Assembly: GCA_963706885.1 (NCBI GenBank)
Contig: CAVPNX010000023.1
Span: 25,392 to 89,391 of the forward strand
Reading direction: 5' to 3'
From: Prado023 sp963706885
Lineage (GTDB): Bacteria; Actinomycetota; Actinomycetes; S36-B12; CAIYMF01
Length of the DNA stretch: 64,000 bases
A model generated the notes under the pieces. That model was not told the origin of the DNA and did not search any database. It saw nothing but the letters and a program-made list of their open reading frames with translations. Position 1 is the first letter of the stretch. Each line of letters starts with the position of its first letter. The translations under genes were made by a program, and so were the position numbers. Below, piece by piece: positions 58,825 to 64,000 of this stretch.

Positions 58825-59955
58825 TCAGAACCTGCTTGCCGGAGTGAGCCCCAGCGAGAGCCCGGACAGCCCGCGGGGGCGCTTGCCCAGCCGTTCGGCG
58901 ATCCCACGCAGCACCTCGGCAGCCGGTGCCGTGGGCTCGGCGAGGACCAGCGGCGCCCCGGAGTCCCCGCCCTCGCGCAGCTGCACGTCGAACGGGATCC
59001 GTCCCAGCAGCGGGACCTCGGTCTCCAGGGCATTGGACAGCACGTGGGCGACCCGCTGCCCGCCACCGGACCCGAAGATGTCGACCACCTCGCCGCAGTG
59101 CGGGCAGGGGAAGCCGGACATGTTCTCGATGACCCCGGAGATGCGCTGGTTGGTCTCCTTGGCGACCATCCCGGCGCGCACAGCCACCTCGGCCGCGGCC
59201 TCCTGGGGCGTGGTCACGACCACGACCTCGGCGTGCGGCAGCAGCTGTGCTGCGGAGATCGCGACGTCGCCGGTCCCCGGGGGCAGGTCCAGCAGCAGGA
59301 CGTCCAGGTCGCCCCACCAGACGTCGGCGAGGAACTGCTGGAGCGCGCGGTGCAGCATCGGACCGCGCCAGGTCACCGGCTGGGTCACGCCACCGGGCTT
59401 GAACGGCAGCATCGAGATCACCCGCACCCCATGGCCCATCGGCGGCATGATCAGGCCCTCGACCATCGTCGGGTTGCCGGTCGCGCCGAGCATCCGCGGG
59501 ATGCTGTGCCCGTACACGTCGGCGTCCACCACGCCGACCGACAGCCCCTGGGCGGCCATCGACGCGGCCAGGTTCGCCGTGATCGAGGACTTGCCGACCC
59601 CACCCTTCCCGGAGGCGATCAGGTAGACACGGGTCAGCGATCCGGGCTTGGTGAACTGGATCTCCTTCTCCGGCCCACCGAGCTTCGCGCGCATCTCCTT
59701 GCGCTGCTCGTCGCTCATCACGTCGAGTGCGACCGTCACCACCGTGACCCCGTCGACGGCCTCCACGGCGCGCGTCACACGGCCGGTGATCTCGTCACGC
59801 ATGGGGCATCCGGCGACGGTCAGGTACACGTCGACATGGACCACGCCGCCGTCGATCCGGACGTCCTTGACCATCCCGAGCTCGGTGATGGGGCGGCGGA
59901 TCTCGGGGTCCTGGACCGTGGCAAGGGCGGCGTCGACAGCTTCACGCGTGGGCAT
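58825..59955 (-). CDS. mrp: Mrp/ApbC-type iron-sulfur carrier P-loop ATPase
   Basis: 376 residues. N-terminal DUF59/MIP18 domain (about 1-90, DPEIRRPITELGMV), then a deviant Walker A ASGKGGVGKSS, DADVYGHSIPRML, DLPPGTGDVAIS and the CPHC cluster-binding motif (FPCPHCGE). It carries and transfers Fe-S clusters. ATG 59955 has a TAGGGT -10 box 6 nt upstream. Downstream lies the GAP-family gene. Confidence 0.95.
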   Translation of the reverse strand: MPTREAVDAALATVQDPEIRRPITELGMVKDVRIDGGVVHVDVYLTVAGCPMRDEITGRVTRAVEAVDGVTVVTVALDVMSDEQRKEMRAKLGGPEKEIQFTKPGSLTRVYLIASGKGGVGKSSITANLAASMAAQGLSVGVVDADVYGHSIPRMLGATGNPTMVEGLIMPPMGHGVRVISMLPFKPGGVTQPVTWRGPMLHRALQQFLADVWWGDLDVLLLDLPPGTGDVAISAAQLLPHAEVVVVTTPQEAAAEVAVRAGMVAKETNQRISGVIENMSGFPCPHCGEVVDIFGSGGGQRVAHVLSNALETEVPLLGRIPFDVQLREGGDSGAPLVLAEPTAPAAEVLRGIAERLGKRPRGLSGLSLGLTPASRF

Positions 59956-59961
59956 GGGGAA

Positions 59962-59967
59962 ACCCTA
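59962..59967 (-). promoter_or_regulatory. -10 box TAGGGT, probable leaderless start of mrp
   Basis: TAGGGT on the minus strand lies 6 nt before the ATG at 59955; no ribosome site. Confidence 0.55.
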
Positions 59968-60200
59968 CGTCCGATTCCCGGACCGGGCTCCCGACCCCCG
60001 CGGACCCGGCCGAGCGACGGGACTTGCTATCCGGCAAAGGGGTGCTCCGAAGCGCACGTGGCAAGTGTCCAACCTCGGTGCTCGAGATGCCTTCCTGCGG
60101 ACGAACCCGAGCGCGACCGTAAGGGAGCGGATGACCAAGCGTCGCAAGGCGGCGCGCAGCAGTGCGCGTCGAGAACGCCCGACCCCGCGGACCCAACGCC

Positions 60201-60230
60201 CCCGAGCGCGACCGACCCGAGCGCGACCGA
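60201..60230. repeat. Tandem duplication of CCCGAGCGCGACCGA
   Basis: Two exact 15-bp copies end to end in the 305-bp gap 59956-60260 between mrp and the end of glgP. The gap holds no gene I can support; a short Arg/Lys-rich plus-strand frame there is compositional. Confidence 0.7.
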
Positions 60231-60260
60231 CCCGCGCCAGCCCGACCGGCCACCGGACCC

Positions 60261-62692
60261 CTACTTCCAGATGCGGTCGAAGTAGTCGCGCATCGAGCGG
60301 TCGGAGGAGAAGAACCCCGTCCGCGCCGTGTTGCGGATCGACATCGCCGTCCACGCCGCCGGGTCGCCCCACAGCTGGTCGACCTCCTCCTGGGCCTCGA
60401 TGTAGGCGCGGTAGTCGGCCAGCACGAGGTACTCGTCGCGCATGAGCAGCGTCTCGATGATCGGCCGGAACAGGTCGGGCTCGCCCGGGGGCGAGTAGTA
60501 CCCGCTGGCGATCTCATCGATCACCGCACGCAGCTCCTCGTCGGCGCGGTACACCTCTCCCGGGTTGTACCCGGCGGCCTTGCGGGCCACGACCTCGTCC
60601 TCGGTCAGGCCGAAGAGGAAGAAGTTGTCCGCGCCGACCAGCTCGCGGATCTCGACGTTCGCGCCGTCGAGGGTGCCGATCGTCAGTGCCCCATTCAGCG
60701 ACAGCTTCATGTTGCCGGTGCCGAGGCCTCCTTGCCGGCCATCGAGATCTGCTCGGACAGGTCCGCGGCGGGGATGATCCGCTCGGCCAGGGTCACGTTG
60801 TAGTTGGCCGGGAACACCACCGACAGCCGTCCGGCCATCGCGGGGTCGGCGGCGATCGTGGCGCCCACCTGGTTGATCAGGCGGATGATCAGCTTGGCCA
60901 TCTGGTAGCCCGGCGCGGCCTTCGCGCCGAACAGGACCATGCGCGGGGGGATGGCCGCCGCCGGGTCCAGGCGCAGCCGGCGGTACATCGTGGCCACGTG
61001 CAGCAGCTTGAGCATCTGGCGCTTGTACTCGTGCAGGCGCTTGATCATGATGTCGTACATCGGGTCGGTCGGGAACACGCGACCGGTCCGGGCCTCGAGC
61101 AGGGTGGCCAGCTGGGCCTTGTTGGCCAGCTTCACCGCCCTCCACTGCTCCTGGAACGCCGGGTCGTCGGCGACCGCCTCCAGCCCACTGAGCTTGTCCA
61201 GGTCGGTGAGCCACCCGTCGCCGACGGTGTCGGTGATGAGGTCGCTCAGGCGCGGGTTGGCCAGCTTCATGAACCGCCGCGGCGTCACGCCGTTGGTGAC
61301 GTTCGTGAACCGCTCGGGGTACATCTCGGCGAAGTCGTGCAGGACGGTCTCGCGCAGCAGCTGGCTGTGCAGCGCGGCCACACCGTTGACGTGCACGCTG
61401 GCGACGGTGGCAAGGTGGGCCATCCGGACCATGCGCTCCGAGCCCTCCTCGATGATCGACATGTTGATCACGCGGGACAGGTCGTTCGGGAACGCCTCGC
61501 GCACCTTCTCCAGGAAGCGCTTGTTCATCCGGAAGATGAGCTCCATGTGCCGGGGCAGCAGGTACTGCAGCAGCCCGACGCTCCAGCGCTCGAGGGCCTC
61601 GGGCAGCAGCGTGTGGCAGGTGTAGTTGAACGTGCGGCTGGTGATGTCCCATGCCTGCTCGTAGGTCATGCCGCGCTCGTCGATCAGGATGCGCATGAGT
61701 TCGGGGATCGCGATCACGGGGTGGGTGTCGTTGAGCTGGATGCTCACCTTCTCGGGGATCTCGGTCAGCGGGATGCCCTCGAGGTCGGCGACCCGGACGA
61801 GGTCGGCCAGGGCGCACGCGGTGAAGAAGTACTGCTGGCGCAGGCGCAGCTCCTTGCCGGCGGGGGTCGAGTCCTCCGGGTACAGGACGCGGGAGATGTT
61901 CTCGCTCAGGGACTGCTGGCGCACGGCCTCGATGTAGTCCCCGGCGTTGAACACCTCGAGGTTGAACTGCGAGGACCCGCGGGCCTTCCACAGCCGCAAC
62001 GTGTTGACCACGTTGTTCTCGTAGCCCGGGACCATCAGGTTGTGCGGGATGCCCAGGACCTTCTCCGCGGGGAACCACGTCCGGTCGCCGGTCGCCGGAT
62101 CCACCTCCACGTGCCCACCGAACCCGACGGAGACGGCGTGCTCGCGCTGGGCGAAGAGCCACGGGTTGTCGTGGTCGAGCCACTGGTCAGGCTTCTCGAC
62201 CTGCCGGCCGTCCTCGAAGGACTGCTCGAAGATGCCGTACTCGTAGAGGATCCCGTACCCGATGGCCGGGCGGCCCAGGGTTGCCAACGAGTCGGCGAAG
62301 CAGGCGGCCAGGCGGCCGAGGCCGCCGTTTCCCAGGCCCGGCTCGACCTCCATGTCGTAGATCTCGTCGAGGTCGAGCCCCAAGCCGGCCAGGGCCTCGC
62401 GGGCGATGTCGGTCAGGCCGGTGGCCAGCAGGGCGTTGCCCAGCTGACGGCCCATCAGGTACTCGGCGGACAGGTAGACGACGGTCTTGGACTGCAGCCG
62501 GCCACGGTTGCGGACAGTGTCAAGCCAGTCGGACATGAGCCGGTCTCGGACGGTGTGGGCCAGTGCGGCGTACACGTCACGGCGGCCCGCGCGCTCGAGG
62601 TCGACGGCCCGGTCGAGCTGCAGGTGCGCGAGGAACTCCTCGGCGAAGTGCTGCGGGGTGGTGTCTGACGTCGTGGTGGGCAGGCTCATCAT
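60261..62692 (-). CDS. glgP: Glycogen/maltodextrin phosphorylase, frameshifted
   Basis: PLP-dependent alpha-glucan phosphorylase of about 810 residues, releasing glucose-1-phosphate. VYLSAEYLMGRQLGNALL, EPGLGNGGLGRLAACF, NDTHPVIAIPELMRIL and the PLP-lysine region KLSLNGALTIGTLDGAN are intact. The frame breaks at about 60730: one G is missing so that AGKEAS does not continue into GTGNMKLS, right at the active-site segment. The flanks are fully conserved, so sequencing deletion is likely. ATG 62692 follows GGAGCG; an ATG at 62689 is equally possible. Confidence 0.93.
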
Positions 62693-62838
62693 CGCTCCAT
62701 GGTCTGGTGGGCGGAACGAGGGCCAGAGTAGTCCGTCGGAGCGGGGGGCGCGCCCGTCCGGGCCCACTCGAGTACGCGAGAGCCAGGCGATCAGAGGGGA
62801 GAGCGTTCTCGGCCGGGCCTTCGCGCCCCTGGCGGCAC

Positions 62839-63372
62839 TCAGTCCCGGGACGGTTCCTCCGCCGGGTGGCCGGCGCGCTCGGCCTCGCCGGCGAGCAGGA
62901 CGCTGAGCTCGTCGACCAGGTCGCGGACCTCCCCGCGCAGGAAGTCGCGCGTGGCGAGGTCCCCGGTGGCGATCCGCACGGCGGCGATCTCCCGGGTCAG
63001 GTACTCGGTGTCGGCGACCAGGCGCTCGGTGAGGTTTCGATCCTCCTGGTACTGCACGCGGTCGCGGTCGGCCTGCCGATTCTGCGCCAGCAGGATCAGC
63101 GGAGCCGCGTACGAGGCCTGCAGGGACAGGATCAGGGTCAGGAAGATGAACGGGAACGGGTCGAACTGCAGGTCGTCCGGGGCCAGCGTGTTCCACAGGA
63201 CCCAGGCGATGACGAAGGCCGTCATCCAGCCGATGAACCGCGCGGACCCGATGAAGCGGGCCACCTTCTCGCTCCACCGGCCGAACAGCTCCGGGTCGTA
63301 CTGCGGGCGCAGCGTGCGCGCGCGGTCGCGCGGCTGGTCCATGCGCGCGGCGCGTGCGGAGGAGCGTGCCAT
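62839..63372 (-). CDS. DUF1003 membrane protein
   Basis: 177 residues. Basic N-terminus, two membrane helices (about 48-66 and 76-98) with PFIFLTLILSLQASYAAPLILLAQNRQADRDR, the DUF1003 hallmark, then a charged helical tail. Function unknown. The ATG at 63372 lies 3 nt after the mgtE-type stop and its GGAGGAG ribosome site sits inside that gene's end, so the two are translated together. This pairing is common in actinobacteria. Confidence 0.93.
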   Translation of the reverse strand: MARSSARAARMDQPRDRARTLRPQYDPELFGRWSEKVARFIGSARFIGWMTAFVIAWVLWNTLAPDDLQFDPFPFIFLTLILSLQASYAAPLILLAQNRQADRDRVQYQEDRNLTERLVADTEYLTREIAAVRIATGDLATRDFLRGEVRDLVDELSVLLAGEAERAGHPAEEPSRD

Positions 63373-63375
63373 GGC

Positions 63376-64000
63376 CTACTCCTCCTCGTCGGAGTCGTCG
63401 GGCTCGGAGTCCAGGTCACGCCAGTCCTCGGGGAGCATGTGGTCGATCACGTCGTCGACGGTGACCGCGCCCAGCAGCCGGTCGAGCTCGTCGACCACGG
63501 GCAGCGCCACGAGGTTGTAGGTCGCGAAGTACCGGGTGACCGTCGAGAGCGGTGCCAGGGGGCCGACCGGCTCCAGCGAGGTGTCGATGACCGCGGAGAC
63601 CAGCCGCGACGGGGGCTCGCGCAGCAGCCGCTGGAAGTGCGCGACGCCGAGGAACTTGCCCGACGGGGTGTCCAGCGGTGGGCGCACCACGTACACCTGC
63701 GCGGCCAAGGAGGGGGAGACGTCGGGGCTGCGGACCCGGGCCAGGGCCTCGGCGACCGTGGCATCGGGCAGCAGCATGATCGGCTCGGGGTTCATCAGGC
63801 CACCGGCGGTGAGGTCGCCGTAGGACAGCAGCCGGCGCAGGTCCTCGGCCTCGTCGGGCTCCATCTCCTGCAGGAACACCGCCGCCTGCTCGGGTGACAG
63901 CTCGCTGAGCAGGTCGGCCGCGTCGTCGGGCTCCATGATCTCCAGGATGTCGGCGGCGCGCTCGAGGCCCAGGCCGGTGAGGATCTGGACCCGGTCGTCC
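63376..64000 (-). CDS. MgtE N-terminal and CBS-domain protein (N-terminus off the right edge)
   Basis: The last 207 codons of a cytoplasmic magnesium-sensor-like protein. MEPDDAADLLSELSPEQAAVFLQEMEPDEAEDL... is MgtE intracellular N domain repeat, followed by two CBS motifs (GGLMNPEPIMLLPDATVAEAL and TVTRYFATYNLVALPVVDE). It ends soon after the CBS pair in an acidic tail with no membrane segments, so it is the soluble actinobacterial type rather than a full MgtE channel. Upstream part outside the window. Confidence 0.9.
   Translation of the reverse strand, partial: DDRVQILTGLGLERAADILEIMEPDDAADLLSELSPEQAAVFLQEMEPDEAEDLRRLLSYGDLTAGGLMNPEPIMLLPDATVAEALARVRSPDVSPSLAAQVYVVRPPLDTPSGKFLGVAHFQRLLREPPSRLVSAVIDTSLEPVGPLAPLSTVTRYFATYNLVALPVVDELDRLLGAVTVDDVIDHMLPEDWRDLDSEPDDSDEEE

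Noticed and set aside
60131..60445. Short Arg/Lys/Pro-rich plus-strand frame in the mrp-glgP gap
   Set aside because: Composition follows the local tandem GC repeats, it runs into antisense of glgP and has no convincing start context.
60686..62668. A plus-strand open frame of 660 codons opposite glgP
   Set aside because: It mirrors a conserved enzyme gene and has shadow-frame composition.

Overview
The window is very GC-rich and densely coded, and its gene content is that of an actinobacterium (Actinomycetota). The markers are a mycothiol-pathway deacetylase (MshB), polyphosphate glucokinase, a DUF3117 small protein, the succinylase DAP genes dapC/dapD/dapE, a VanW-domain protein and the order htrA, tatB, mrp, DUF1003, mgtE. 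Genus and species cannot be set from sequence alone. No rRNA, tRNA, CRISPR array, insertion sequence or phage gene was found.

Layout: (1) 1-5065, minus strand: an acetate module of LytS-type sensor kinase, acs, actP and DUF485. (2) 5.3-11.5 kb: membrane protein plus glutamate decarboxylase, DNA alkylation-repair-like protein, M13 peptidase, aldo/keto reductase. (3) 11.5-23.2 kb: galK diverges from a roughly 10 kb L-arabinose operon, araB-araD-araA, a CUT2-type sugar ABC transporter, a LacI-family regulator and an aldose epimerase. A LacI-type palindrome sits inside the araB promoter. (4) 23.2-26.2 kb: PIG-L-like pseudoenzyme and typA. (5) 26.4-32.7 kb: a complete oligopeptide ABC operon. (6) 32.7-41.3 kb: mshB, a lipoprotein, a coiled-coil membrane protein, ppgK, an FtsH-like AAA protease, gltA and a VOC protein. 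(7) 41.3-43.4 kb: an accessory islet with an AbiEi/nuclease-fold gene bracketed by direct repeats. (8) 43.4-50.4 kb: dapC-fdxA, VanW protein, flavin reductase, dapD/dapE, yceI. (9) 50.5-64 kb: LOG-family protein, DivIVA-domain protein, DUF3117, leucyl aminopeptidase, O-methyltransferase, htrA, tatB, mrp, glgP, DUF1003 and mgtE.

At least a dozen otherwise well-conserved genes carry single-base frame changes (acs, araD, araA, sugar ATPase twice, peptide-binding protein twice, dapC, glgP and others). Most look like one extra G or C, so sequencing error is likelier than real gene decay. Frameshifted genes are listed at full family extent.

The most unusual signals are non-coding or semi-coding. 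They are a fourfold 33-bp repeat that copies a Shine-Dalgarno plus ATG cassette in front of the sugar permease, interleaved perfect palindromes at 34456-34503, dispersed intergenic palindrome families, strong hairpins just after both substrate-binding protein genes, and a set of genes whose -10 box lies only 6-8 nt before the start codon (probable leaderless mRNAs).
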